Shown one piece after another: positions 50,369-61,715 of a stretch of DNA of 64,000 nucleotides. The stretch covers positions 560,001 through 624,000 of the forward strand of contig WPIO01000026.1 in NCBI GenBank assembly GCA_009760855.2, read 5' to 3'. The DNA comes from Cristatella mucedo (Eukaryota > Bryozoa > Phylactolaemata > Cristatellidae). Below the pieces are notes generated by a model that ran no database searches, was not told where the DNA came from, and saw nothing but the letters and a program-made list of their open reading frames with translations. The first letter of the stretch is position 1. The number at the start of each line of letters is the position of its first letter. The position numbers were made by a program, and so were the translations under genes.

Positions 50369-50819
50369 CACAACATCTATATGGAGCTGATAACCAGCTT
50401 TATAGCTGGTATAGTCAATTTAGTGGCAAGGTAGCCGCCAACATTTTAGCCGAGCAGCAAAATTATCGGTCAGCAAGTCCCTAGCTAAAAAACGACAGTG
50501 GTTACAGCTCAGTAGAAATTTTTGCTGTGGGTGTGGCGCAATACCAGCCACCTCTTCTTGAGCCACTGCAAACAGATGCCAGAAAAATTAAGCAGCTACG
50601 GCACGGCGAGCTTTCAGTCGCTTGCCTCCCTGCTTGTTCAGCACATGAACCAAATTTAACTCACTCAGCACACTAACTTCCCCATCATACGAAATTGGTG
50701 ATGTATAATACCTGCCTGACCTGGGTAACTAGGTGCAGCTGTGGTGCAAACTTATATGTACCAGTGAACCGAGGTATCAATCGACGTTCCAGAAGAATCG
50801 TTATATTGAGCAAGCCATG

Positions 50820-50985
50820 CCGACATACTAGCCCAACAATAAGGACCTCACACTTGACGACGTAAACGGGTCGAGGGTTCGAATCCTGGACATTCAATTC
50901 TCTGTTGCTTGCTGCCAGCGAGGTGATAGCCACAAAGGTTCTTCTATCGCTCTAAAAAGGAAGTTTTTGAATAAGCTAGTCTTTG
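50820..50985 (+). repeat. SINE-B, divergent copy
   Basis: GGGTCGAGGGTTCGAATCCT (box B), GAGGTGATAGCCACAAAGGT core, TTGAATAAGCTAGTC tail. Confidence 0.75.
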
Positions 50986-51159
50986 TTTTCTTTTATACCA
51001 AGCAGTACTAGTGTAGGCCAGCTCTAAGTGAACTCAAAAAGAGGAAAACGTGTTGAGAGTCAAGGTGAACTGATCCCTGGTGGGTCAGTGAGGTTGGCTC
51101 GACATCATCCAGAGCAGCGCTTTGGGGGAGGCAAAAACTCGTGCTATTTCTACCCAGAC

Positions 51160-51327
51160 GAGACCATTCTGAAGCAGGCGGTTACTTTTCACGACCTCGG
51201 TCCCGATGTCGTGGGTTCGAATCCTGTGGTGAGTGATTTTTTATTGCCGCTGCAAGCGGTAGTGATAGCCGTATAGGCTCTTCTGAAGCTATTTAAAAGA
51301 GGCTGTTAAATCTCCTAGTATTTAAGC
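51160..51327 (+). repeat. SINE-B copy, palindromic-head subtype
   Basis: GGCGGTTACTTTTCACGACC, TGTCGTGGGTTCGAATCCTG, GCGGTAGTGATAGCCGTATA, GAGGCTGTTAAATCTCCTAG. The palindrome has one mismatch (CGATGTCGTG). Confidence 0.88.
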
Positions 51328-52814
51328 AGAAATATCATCACAAAGCTGTCTTATGAAGTGCTCATCTGACAAAGCATGCAACTAGTACCACGAGCATATG
51401 GGCATGGTGACACTATGCTTCGTTTTTGTAGTTAGTCTGACTCATGACACAAATAGGCACTTTATATGACCAGCAGTACAGAGCACCCTGCTTCGTCGCA
51501 CAATATTCTTGTAAGCAGTTAATCTATTAGCTACTTGAACTACTGCTACAATTGTTGCAGTTGTGTGTTAGTTTATATACACTTATCAGATGAGCACAAT
51601 TATTGATTGAACAGCAATTAGAGCAACGTCTACACAGGCTACCCACAAAGCCTACGGCTGCTGCAGATGGGGGCCTAATTCTCATCACCGTCGTCTGCAC
51701 CATCAAGGCCGATCTGTTTACAAAAAGTAAAGCTACCGTCAGTCAAATGTATGTAACACCCCAAGGGCTATCGTTGTGCTAGGAAGAGAAGGTCGTGCCT
51801 GGTTGCCATCTGGTCGTTGAACCCAGGCTGACCCCAAAATCTAAGGTGAAAGTCCACCAGCTATAATGCCAAAGCCAACACCTAAAAACTGTTTGCTTTG
51901 AGATTTCGAGGGAGAGCAGAATCTTGACACTTATCTCTCAAAAGAAAACATCTTTGTACCAGGTTGTCAACAAGAAGACTTTGATCAGGATTTTAGATGT
52001 TGTCAGGAGCAAAATAGCCGAGACAATGTTGCGAAGGCAGTCACCGGTAGATTACGCAGAGCAGAAAAACAGCACTTACGCGACGGTGTCAGTGAGATCT
52101 CACAACTGCTGATGTCATACTCGTAGTTGTATGTGCCCTTGGCTTGGACTGCAAGCTGTTAAAATGTTTGTCCAAGTTTCCATCATGTTTCCAATTATTG
52201 ACTGGTACTCCATACCTTGATGATAAGCTTAAAACCCCAGATTCTTCTTATACTGCACTACTTAATATGATTTAAGAAAAACTCCAAGTTAGAGCCTGCA
52301 CATGGATTGCATCACTGGCAAAGGAGCATTTCATTACCTTTGTCTGACCACAACTGCAAACTTGCAAGCAATCTGGCAAATGCCCGGCAAATATAAAAAG
52401 GTTTGGTATCGCTAGATCCTGCGTACATGCAAAAAGATGAGCAAGCTCTGGTGACTAGAACGACACATACAGTCTGGCACCATTTCGAGCATAACCCTTA
52501 CATAAAGCCTATCGAATGGAACACAACCCAAAGTCGAATAAGAGGGTACCAAGCAAGGGCTCGGCCTCATTGGTGTGCAATGACAACATTATGCTCAGCT
52601 AAAGTTTTTTTGAGACAATTTGGGCCATACTGTAGTAGCTTTAGGCATACTATACCTGTGTAAGAGGATTTTTCCAGATTACTAAAGAAATAAACTGGAT
52701 GAAAAAACAGCAGACACTGCCTGACTCGGTCACTTCAGCAGGCTGATGTGACAGTGCCTCGTCTCCTCTGGCCACCTCACTGATAATCATGTTAGCCTAA
52801 TTAAAGTATAAAAT

Positions 52815-52888
52815 GATTAAGGTTAGAAGATCAAACGGCCTCATTTATAAAGAGGCACACGAACCTTAGTAGCCATCACTAAACAAAA
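52815..52888 (-). repeat. outer SINE-B fragment of a nested pair
   Basis: ATCAAACGGCCTCATTTATA then GGCACACGAACCTTAGTAGC matches the complement of the SINE-B tail and core. It stops where the next SINE-B begins. Confidence 0.65.
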
Positions 52889-53055
52889 TCCTAGCTGATT
52901 AAACAGCCTCTTTTGTATAGCGACAGAAGAGCCTTTACGGCTATCACCACTGCTTGCAGTGGCGATAAAGGATCGCCCACCACAGGAATCGAACCCACGC
53001 CCTCGGGACCGAGGTCGTGAAAGCAACCGCCTTACCTAGTGTGCCACCACCTCTC
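52889..53055 (-). repeat. SINE-B copy, palindromic-head subtype (inner)
   Basis: A complete copy. The plus strand shows GCTGATTAAACAGCCTCTTT, TACGGCTATCACCACTGCTT, ATCGAACCCACGCCCTCGGG, then CCGAGGTCGTG and GCCTTACCTAGTGTGCCACC (box A complement). Confidence 0.9.
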
Positions 53056-54406
53056 ACTCTCACCAAAGCACCTTCCTCTAGGAGGAAACATTGATAAGCT
53101 GGAAGTATCCCGACAAATGACCTGAGTAACCTGGAACATCTCAGTTGCGGGAACTCGCGACCAATCCGAGGACAGTCAACCAGTGACCAGCCTCTTCCAC
53201 CATAATGGTAGGGCTGCTGACTTAAGTGGCTCCATTACATTTTATTGGTAGCTCCTCTGACCCGAGCCACCCCCCCCCCCTACAAGCACCTAGTCTAAGT
53301 AGGCATCAAACTCGACGCTGTCACCTTCAACTCAATCAACATCTTCAGAATGTGAGCAGCAAGTTGTGGGCATGTATGCTATGAAAATCAGCAGAACCAC
53401 ATAAGGGGCTGCTGCACCTGCCATGCAGGTGACCGACAGAACTGTGTAATTTACATTTCGAGCACCAGCATGGGCCTGGCTGGCACCAACTGGCTGCCTA
53501 TGGCATCCCTCCTTCGGCCGGCAGGCATTCCAACACTGCAGCTGACACCGCCCGGGTCGGTCAAGCATTCCAACATCATTGTGTCAGCAGCTCAACGAGC
53601 TCTGCAGAGGTCACGATGGCCAAAGGCCTCCCACACATCCCTCTTGCCGAAGCACCGTGAGCAGGTGAGGCCATGCCCTCACCTGCTTGCAGCAAATAGG
53701 GCTGTCCTTAAGTCCGTGCCTAGCCACTGCCTAGAAGATCAGACCGAGAATGAACGTCTGAAGGATCTGGTCACATATCGATCGATCTGACGGGTCGTCG
53801 GCTGCACTGCTCCACGGTTGGCAGACACGGAATAGCGAGGCCTGTGTCAGTGGCTGTCTTATGGGTTCCAACCGTGCTAGTATGCAGAACGAAGCCAGAA
53901 TGAACACGCACAATACGTGCCCTCCACTGAGCACTTTTTTCAAGTGCTATCCTGAACAAATATACTGTACCACGGCAGATGGAGTTGGGTGCCTCCCAGT
54001 CCTAGATGCAGACTTACATATAATACCGCATGCTGCTTGTCGTGATCTGCCATACACGGATACTAGAGCTTAAAAGCATCTTCGATTAAGCCCAAAATGG
54101 CTACCACACTATAAAGGTTCCGCATCTTGAACCCAAAAGGCTATTGCAGTCTGCTGTAGTCATGCATGCTTTATAAAATAAACCTACATAATGACTAAGT
54201 AAAATTTCATTACAAGTTTATTAACTCAGTGCTGTGAGCCTCTAAATTCGACTACCATAGGTACTCAAAAGGGATGTCCTCACATAACTCCCACATGGCC
54301 TGGGTTGCTAGGTGCACTTCGGCTTTGAGTTAAGTTCTGGAAAGTCCGACCATCGATATTCATGGAATTCGAGAATTTCGACAGATGAGGTGGGTGCATG
54401 TAAGTG

Positions 54407-54408
<2 letters not shown>

Positions 54409-54478
<70 letters not shown>

Positions 54479-54495
54479 TGTGTGTGTGTGTGTGT
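54409..54495. repeat. (TG)n microsatellite
   Basis: A TG run of about 63 bp, an interruption (AGAGAG), then more TG. Confidence 0.97.
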
Positions 54496-55314
54496 GCAAG
54501 CGCATGCCTGCATGCACGTGTGTGTTGCTGGAGTTTTGCTCACTTGTGTTTAAGCAGGTTAGCGTACACTGACTGATTATAATAATAATAATAATACATT
54601 TGATACATGATCACACAGTCTAAATGGTGACACGTTAGCAGGTACCAGCCCCAAAAACTGCATTACCATAGCCCGGCAGCTCACCAGGCATACACAGGTG
54701 CAAACACCATTTTAAAAGGAAAGAAACAGAGAAACAGGAAAATGCTGATGACTAAGATCTCTACCGACTGAACTGGCTCAGACATAGAACAGCATAATAA
54801 TACCTATGTCAATCCTTACTAAACAAAGTAGTTCTTGCTGCAGTTGCTAGCAAAAGAAGTTAAAGAATGCTATAGAATACCTTCCTGATGTAGAAAAATA
54901 CTTCAAAAAATGTCATCTAATCGATGTACTTTGCTAAAAACCACAAGCGTATCGAACACCATAGCGGTTTTTCTTTGCAGTGATATTTCGCAGAGAGCTA
55001 GTTTAGAATTATTCCCTATGCCACCAAATTTGGACTTAGTAGATTAGCTAACAAGCACTGAGAAACAGCCGAGGCAGGGGGATTCCGCCTTCAGGAGAGA
55101 ACTAACTTGGGGGCCGCTTTTGGCATGCTACAAGGTAGCCCGTCAAAAAACGCCTCTGATTTCGAATTAGTGTGCGAGCCATCGTATTAATAAGCAATGC
55201 CAATTCGGTAAAACAGAACCGACGGAACCAATGAAGCTGTGTGACCTCTCTAAACTAACAAATGATCTGGATGATAGGTAAAAACGGGATGATAGATAAA
55301 AACGCAAGCCACTC

Positions 55315-56200
55315 CTGCAAAAACTGTTGCTAGGACACTGCAACTTAAGACAGAGCTTAACCTGAGCAAATCAACCGTGCTGAGGGGTTCCACTAGCAAG
55401 GTATACCACCAAGACTGCCTTCTGAAAACCTTTGCTTTCTAAAAGGCAAAACTAAGCCATGTGCAATTGGGTAGGGATCACACCTGGCGGAGCATGGCTG
55501 ATGAGCATGGAATTGTGTGGACTAATGAATACAAGTTCACCATTTTGAATACTGGTAGGAAAGCATATGCAAAGCAGAGGACGATTAATTTGGACAGCGA
55601 GTAGAGGTATGTGCATTGTTGCACAGCAGCTTGTACCCGAACTCCCTACAGAACAAAAGGCATTATGAACCAGCATAAATACTTGGACATTGTAAAATTT
55701 GCAAGTATTCCAAGTGCGATGGCCTCGAAATGGCTAGATTTCACATGGTAACAAGATACTGAGCCGTGATGGCACACTAGGTAAGGTGGTCGCTTTCACG
55801 ACCTCGGGACCGAGGTCGTGGGTTCGATTCCTGTGGTAGGCGATCCTTTATCGCCACTGCAAGCAGTAGTGATAGCCATAAAGGCTCTTCTGTCGGTAAA
55901 GAAAAAAGGCAGTTTAATCAGCTAGGATTTATTTATTAAGGAGACTGCCCGGTTGGTGAGAGAATGGATATTCTCACTATGTTTCCACGGCCAAGCAAGA
56001 GCGTTAATCTGAATCAGCGTTAGTCTGAATCCCATCGAAAACCTTTGGGATTCTTCGAAGCCAAGTATAAAATGGTCAACTATATGCATTCCCTATACAA
56101 AATCAGCTATAGATGTCCTATTTAAGGTTTTATGTCAATGCTGGCGAGAAATTGCCTCGGAATTATGCACAAGGGTCATGACACCCATGACAACCTAGAA
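55315..56200 (+). pseudogene. Tc1/mariner-like transposase pseudogene, split by a SINE
   Basis: The plus strand, with frameshifts and stops, reads AKTVARTLQLKTELNLSKST (a helix-turn-helix-like part), then DEHGIVWTNEYKF, GIMNQHKYLDIVKF and FTW-stop-QDTEP. After a 172-bp SINE-B it resumes as TARLVREW and then SLNPIENLWD. These match the Tc1 family DD34E core: the first Asp position (W-x-D-E) is Asn here, the second Asp (55755-55757) and the Glu of NPIENLW (56037-56039) survive. Without the SINE the D-to-E distance is about 110 nt, near the 105 expected. No terminal inverted repeats were found. The copy is inactive. Confidence 0.82.
55766..55937 (+). repeat. SINE-B inside the Tc1 transposase relic, palindromic-head subtype
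   Basis: GATGGCACACTAGGTAAGGT (box A), CACGACCTCGG-GA-CCGAGGTCGTG (perfect 11-bp inverted repeat), box B GGTTCGATTCC, the core with GCAGTAGTGATAGCCATAAA, then CAGTTTAATCAGCTAGG and an ATTT tail. No clear target-site duplication. Confidence 0.92.
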
Positions 56201-56754
56201 TCAGAAAGTAATTTAAAAACGTGTTGGTGCCATATCATTTTAGCTTATGCCATTTAATCATTAAATACTGAAGCATAGCATGTTTATCTATCCACATGGC
56301 CATATGCAGTTGCAGAGTAACTAGTTCCAAAAGCCATACAGGATAATTTACCAGAGAAAGTTGCAAACTTTCCTAGAAGTATGGCTGCTAATCTAACCTT
56401 ATGATCTGAATATACTATATCTGGAACCTGTATATATCAGGCTGCCCAACCATGGCCTGAAGTGTCAGCTTGACTGGAATCAACCTGATCCGGTCATGGC
56501 CGATGGAAGGTTTTGAAGTCGACAGCAAGTGGACCACTGTACATCAGCATTCACCAGCTCTATCTGCACTGAGTTAAATGAGAGGCGGCTTGTGACTATG
56601 AACCACAAAGTAATACACCTATTCAGCAGTGGGTTCTTTCTTTGCAAGACAATTTCAGGCTTTGGCCAGAGCTCTAAATACTGGGCTAATGCCATAAATT
56701 CATGAAATTCCAAAGTTTCTGTTTTTTATGTTTTAGCAGTACATGCCTACCAGG

Positions 56755-56762
56755 CAGAGAGA

Positions 56763-56845
<83 letters not shown>
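56755..56845. repeat. (GA)n microsatellite
   Basis: About 90 bp of GA with one early interruption. Confidence 0.98.
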
Positions 56846-56847
<2 letters not shown>

Positions 56848-58127
56848 GAGTATGTTACAGAAATATGCTAGGTATAGGAGAGTGTAAAGATTATGCTTGC
56901 TTCATTTCCAATAAACGCCTCCTATAACTCCCACGGTCTATTTCTCAAAGATTCGATGAGCATTGGCTGATTGGCAGGCTACTAGTTGCAACACCGATTC
57001 CATTCACCCTAGGCGACTGCTTCAGCCCCTCGGCATCACCGGCCTCGGGAGCTCAAGCTCATTCAGGAACTGCAGGAAGAACAGCAAAATGGATTTATGC
57101 AAATGAAGATTCTTGCAACGATGGAATACAACTTACAGTTCGAGCAAGCATGCTCAGGTTAGCTGCTCTACCAGAACATGTGGACCGTTTGCATACACCA
57201 ATCTGCCGAGAAAGTCTAAGCATTGGGCGCTAAGGAAGGTAGCTCGAATCTATCCGATCGGCAGTAGATAAACAGGTTAATACCTGCTCTCCAAGGTGAA
57301 GCTAAAGGTAGGCAGACCCAATCCTATTGCAGCCTAAGGAGGCACCAGAACCCCCTCTCTTTTTCTTTCGGATTATGTAACTGCTGGAAACGAAAACCTA
57401 TTTAATTTCATGGCTAAAACTACAAAGGCAGCCTGCTTTCAGCTGTCACTGGTAGAAGCCGTCAAAACATGCCACTCAGCAGCAACACAAAGGGCTTTGC
57501 CTGCTCCCTTGTACTCTTGTCACCAAGCAAGCGTTTCCGATCAACCAGCCGGGAACTTCCACAACTTGCCCGGCAACCGATGAGCTAATTGCTACTAGTT
57601 GCAGCCAGCCTGGATGCCCAGCAGATCCACGCCACGTGCGCATGATCACCGTGCACATGAGTTCCGACAGGCAGCCCACTGACCAGTGGGTTTTGGCCAC
57701 CGTGGCCATGCACGGATACAACGTATCATGCATGGAATCAAATCCTGCTGGCAGGAAAATTTACTGCTGTTGATCTGCACCATAATAATCCAGAATGTCT
57801 TCGTGGCAAGACTGTGACAATAAGGTGCCTGAAAGGTGACTGGAAAAAGCGATTGCCAGGCCACAGGTCAGTGCAAAGAAGTTTACATAGGGGCACGATG
57901 CAAAAATTACTTTTGCTGGAACCAGCGACCCAATCAGAGCATACATAGATACATCTGTGCTGCTCGTCAGCAAGGGCTACACCTGTTCGCATGCATCCTC
58001 GCTGTCGGGAGTCGCGATGGACCAGGTGCACGGGCGAGCTTCTCCACGACTTCCTCTTCCTCAGGATTAGAAGGCAAATAGGCAAACCCCACAGCAAGCA
58101 GCTACTTAAATAGATACCAACGGCGGT

Positions 58128-58285
58128 GTCGTTATTTATATAGCAGCCAAACAGCGTTTGGCAGCTTTCATCGAGCATGCAGCCTGCCACAAGGCGTGCC
58201 ACAAGGCCTGCCCGCTGCTGGACTCGAAACCACGACTTGAGGCATGAAGTGCAAGAACCTTACCCATTGGGCTAGCATGTGTCCT
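58128..58285 (-). repeat. SINE-C, divergent tRNA-derived SINE
   Basis: The minus strand has a tRNA-like head (TAGCCCAATGGGTAAGGTTC ... GTGGTTTCGAGTCCAGC) and a tail with the inverted repeat GCTGCCAAAC-GCT-GTTTGGCTGC, then TATATAAATAA. The tail layout recalls SINE-A but the sequence differs. A single copy was seen. Confidence 0.6.
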
Positions 58286-58363
58286 GCTCGGTGTCACCTG
58301 CACGCTGGCTCTGCGTGAAGGTGCCAGGAGTGCTTTAATGGCACTGCAGTGGCAGTCGCTCAC

Positions 58364-58479
58364 CTTTCGGGCAGCGACTTGAGAGGTGCCAACCACGTGG
58401 CCATCTTTGTCTGTCACGTCGATGCCAGTAGTGAGCTCGTTGTTGCGCATAAGCACGACGTTGCACACGTTTGCGCAGG
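58364..58479 (-). CDS. SFXN5: SFXN5 coding exon with the conserved NVVLMR motif (116 nt)
   Basis: Begins with CC, completing the split Ala codon, then reads [20 protein letters not shown] and continues [18 protein letters not shown]. This is the most diagnostic sideroflexin block: N-x-x-L-M-R-x-x-E-L-x-x-G-I-x-V-x-D-x-x-G-x-x-x-G-x-S-x-x-A-A. The CNVVLMR and GIDV versions fit SFXN5 better than SFXN1/2/3 (which have N-I-P-L-M-R), from family knowledge. The acceptor is CTTCTTTGTTCACAG with a good pyrimidine tract. The donor is GTGAGC at 58358-58363, in phase 0. A 203-residue open frame at 58335-58946 overlaps this exon in a different frame and is a shadow. The next intron is 14072 nt. Confidence 0.96.
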
Positions 58480-59259
58480 CTGTGAACAAAGAAGTCGACC
58501 ATTCTCCCACACAGTACTACCAGGGGCAATTGAGTCATTGTAAGAGACTGCGCTGCTGAAGAACGAACAGCAACCGCGTGACTATGTAGTGCCTTTGCTT
58601 GGCCAACAGAATTCAAGATGGCACCATTGCCATTTAGAGTGGGTGCAAATATTGTGCACACACATGCGTTCGAGCTATTGATCGCAAGAAGCTCTCCAGT
58701 ATCGGCGGTGCATCGGCGAACAACATATGTCGGTGTTTTAGTAGCAACTGGTAAACATAAGCACTTCAACATTGCAAACAACAGTTCTACACTGCAAACC
58801 TCTGACAGCTGCACGTACAAAATGCCGTAAGCGCTCACAGCGGCAGCAAAGCCCTGGAGTGGCCATCGCCCACGTTCGCAGGTAAAAACAAGATGAATTG
58901 CAGAGATAGATAAAGTTGCATCAAGTGTGCTTTTAGGCGCAAGCACCAGAAGCTCGTGAGATGCACAGGTGGTCTATGAGTAACAGATCCAGCTCCTTGA
59001 GCAAATGCACAATCGCTGCTGTCGTGTCTTCGGTAAGGTTCAGCAAAGAGCATCACACACATTATAATCCCCAAGAATGTATGCCCAGCTAAAGAGCTGT
59101 AGGTTAGGCCTGGGGATCGTTTTGGAGAAGTGAAAGTGTGACACTGGTAGACGTATATGAGCACACTTAAATGCACATACATACTCCTCCACTCACAATT
59201 CGCCCTAAAGAAGCTCGAATGATATGTACGATGTACAGGTTTACTGTGTACGTGTTCTT

Positions 59260-59575
59260 CATTACAAATGTTTGTCCCTCTTATTCTACTATTTATCAAC
59301 CGATATCACCAAAATCACCTGGCTCGACGACATTTCAAGAGAAGCTGAGAACCTACTTAATCTTCACAGCATTTGCTCAGTCCGAATGAATTATCCTTGA
59401 CGTGCTTACATTTGCTGCAACTGTGCATGTCATTTCAAGTAACCAGTTAATACGCTTGCAGCATATACGAAGTGCCTAGAAAGATTGAGTTCTCTTTGGG
59501 TAATAAACAATTGTCTTATTATTAATGCTTCATTACATTTACTGTATTATTATTACTATTATTATTACGAGATTA
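59260..59575 (+). mobile_element. L2-like LINE 3' end
   Basis: Reads TTFQEKLRTYLIFTAF, equivalent to KFKRKLKTHLFMTAL of the best copy, then a 3' UTR remnant, the tail GAAGTGCCTAGAAAGATTGA GTTCTC and a long (ATT)n end. The first half of the hairpin is mutated. Confidence 0.8.
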
Positions 59576-59639
59576 ATTCTCTCACCAGGTGGTAAACCAC
59601 TACAATGGCCACGTTGTCTTGATGCAGCAGCAGCAACTG

Positions 59640-60130
59640 AGTGCCTGACCAAATTTGGCTTACGGCTTGTGGCAAAATTTACTTAGGGTGACACTAAGCT
59701 TGCCCATACCTTTAGGTTATCTTATCGTGCTTAAGGTTTCTGGATGTTTGTTTTTGCCATTCAATGTCGCCGATGCAAACTGCAAAAGGGGTTAAGTGAG
59801 TCGGATGTAGAGCAAGTTTGTAAAAGGGTAAAAGGGCAGGTAGAGCTGAACGTCATCACCGTTGAAATGAAAGCCAAGATTGTGTTTGGCGATGACATCG
59901 CCAAGAGGGAGTGTACAGGCAGTACTAAGAAGGGGGCCTAAGACAAAACCCTGAGTTACCCAAAATTCATTAAGGACTTCCCAGATGACCGACCGGCAGC
60001 CATTTATATCTACACTACGACATTTTTCACTCTGGTAGGACCTAACCCAGTTTAGACTGTACCAATCATACCTTATAACACCAAGTAATAGAACCCATAC
60101 AGCATCGATAGCCAGAATCAGCATATTTCT
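59640..60130 (-). mobile_element. L2-like LINE reverse transcriptase fragment
   Basis: The minus strand reads LNWVRSYQSEKCRSVDINGC, then QGFVLGPLL and HNLGFHFNGDDVQLYLPF. This is the RT palm; the catalytic Y-A-D-D is changed to N-G-D-D. The expected 3' end is absent. Confidence 0.85.
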
Positions 60131-60167
60131 TGAAAATAGCCATTCACTAAGCTAAATTTGGTCACAG

Positions 60168-60254
60168 TATTAATAATAATAATAATGCACTTGATAAAGT
60201 GCCCTCAGAGAACTCAATCTCTTTCTAGGCGCTTTACATTTGCTGCAAAGGGAA
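60168..60254 (-). mobile_element. L2-like LINE tail
   Basis: (TAA)n, then TGCACTTGATAAAGTGCCCT, AACTCAATCTCTTTCTAGGC and GCTTTACATTTGCTGCAAAG. A very short 5'-truncated copy next to the RT fragment but apparently a separate insertion. Confidence 0.82.
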
Positions 60255-61352
60255 TTGACTACACACTCGACACACTGCCGTCAAAACATAGCAAATACAC
60301 AAATAGCAAGGCTAAGAATCAATCCGCTACTGCACGGTGGAGCACACAGAGAATTCGAATTGATTAAACCAGTAACGTCAGATGACACTTCAACTGCTGA
60401 ACAATGTAGTCTTCTCGATAACAACCAGTTGCTTAGGTAATTACAGGTGTTGAAAAAAACGATGAAGGGTCCCACCGTTGGCACAGAGGATATCACTGAC
60501 ATAATACTGACTGATACCCCACTGCTATCCATGTGCGCACTTCGCTTTTTACGCAGAGTCAAAGCACGCAGTGCAGAAGGCCACATTGACGAGCCAGTCA
60601 AAGTAGGTGCTATCCAGACAATGCTGGTCTCGAGCAGGCTACGCTGCCAGGCACCAGTGTTTAGTAAGCCCGACCAAACTACCACCATACCACACTCGCC
60701 TTCCTGGGAAGGACCTCGGGGCAGGCAGCTGAAGACTCCTAATCACAGCCAAAGCCACTGTCGCTAGGAAGGAGCAGTGAACGACAGGTGGGGCCCAGAA
60801 CCAACAGGAAGCTTCCTTGCCCTGAGGGGCACCACTGAAAGCCAATCAATTACGGGCCCATTAAACAATAGCTTAGCAAAGCTGGCTGACAGCCCTGGTA
60901 ATGTCACTACGGCATTTGCCGGCTTCGGCCTCCCAGTAGGTTGTGTCAGCTTAGCAGAGGTGTTGCATGACAGGATATCGCCGATAATGAATAGCAATTT
61001 AAGAGTTAATGACTAGGCAGCCCCGAGAGGCAGGCTAAAACCACAGCGATGGTCGCTAGCGATACCCCGAGGGATGAGAAGGGCTCCGACCACGGGGCAG
61101 ATCGTTTTACGCTGTCATTTCGAGTTTGTAGGACACAATAAGGACACATCCTCACCAATAATTGGTCCGGCAGGTAACAGTATCGCTCCTGCGACCCCCA
61201 GCGCCACCGAGCTCCTTCGATTAGCTTCCCGGGCTGCCCAGCGGATGAGGAGGATCGCTCACCTACACCGCCAGAGAGCGCCGAGAGCCAGCAAGCCAGC
61301 GGTTGGTGGGCACAACCTGGAGATGCTGGGAAGGGGCAGTGCAAACGCTTAC

Positions 61353-61443
61353 CAACGGCTGGATATGGGATAAAGCGCTGCATCAAATATTTGGTCGTGG
61401 TCGAGAATCCTTTTGCTTTGTCAAGAAGAACGTTCATGCCGAC
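61353..61443 (-). CDS. SFXN5: SFXN5 coding exon (91 nt)
   Basis: Reads VGMNVLLDKAKGFS then TTTKYLMQRFIPYPAV plus one base. This is the sideroflexin stretch that ends a membrane helix and runs into the conserved Q-R-F-x-P-x-P-A-V motif (SFXN5 from memory: IQRFVPFPAVAS). The acceptor is CTTTACTGGACAG followed by GTC. The donor is GTAAGC at 61347-61352. It ends after the first base of an Ala codon (phase 1), which the next exon completes as GCC, giving PAV-A-CANVCN. The intron to the upstream exon is 1416 nt. Subfamily assignment rests on this and the next exon together. Confidence 0.93.
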
Positions 61444-61715
61444 CTGTCCAGTAAAGAACGAACGAAGCCGCTCGGGCCCAGTCGTAGCTAGTCACTAACA
61501 TTCTTAGCTGTGAACTGCGAACAGTAGTGCTACGTACACACTGGATGGCGCGCGTCCTCAAGCTAGGCTAGTAATCGAACGTCAGCAAATGCACCTAGAG
61601 GCGAATGCATCCAGCACCCGAGCCTCGTGGCACAAGGGCCGTAACGTTCAGAAGTGTGGCGCCAAACGTTGCAGGCATGGGCGCAGCAGCTTCCGAAGCA
61701 GATCGGCAACAATTG

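Larger units (their letters stand above)
44292..58363 (-). other. SFXN5: SFXN5 intron, 14072 nt
   Basis: A GT-AG intron (GTGAGC...CAG). It holds several plus-strand SINE-B copies (46052, 50205, 50820, 51160, 55766), a nested minus-strand SINE-B pair (52815-53055), two decayed L2 pieces (45840, 48005), a Tc1-like transposase relic (55315-56200), a SINE-C (58128) and (TG)n and (GA)n tracts. Stretches 46240-48000, 48800-50200, 51330-52800, 53060-54400 and 56200-58100 hold nothing I can assign apart from short low-complexity runs. Confidence 0.85.
58480..61352 (-). other. SFXN5: SFXN5 intron, 2873 nt
   Basis: A GT-AG intron (GTAAGC...CAG). Its middle is filled by L2-like LINE debris: a plus-strand 3' end (59260-59575), a minus-strand reverse transcriptase piece (59640-60130) and a minus-strand tail (60168-60254). 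About 60255-61340 shows no repeat or gene that I recognise. Confidence 0.85.

Noticed and set aside
58335-58946. 203-residue minus-strand open frame
   Set aside because: It overlaps the SFXN5 exon 58364-58479 in a different frame and shows no known domain; the exon frame has the conserved motif and splice sites.
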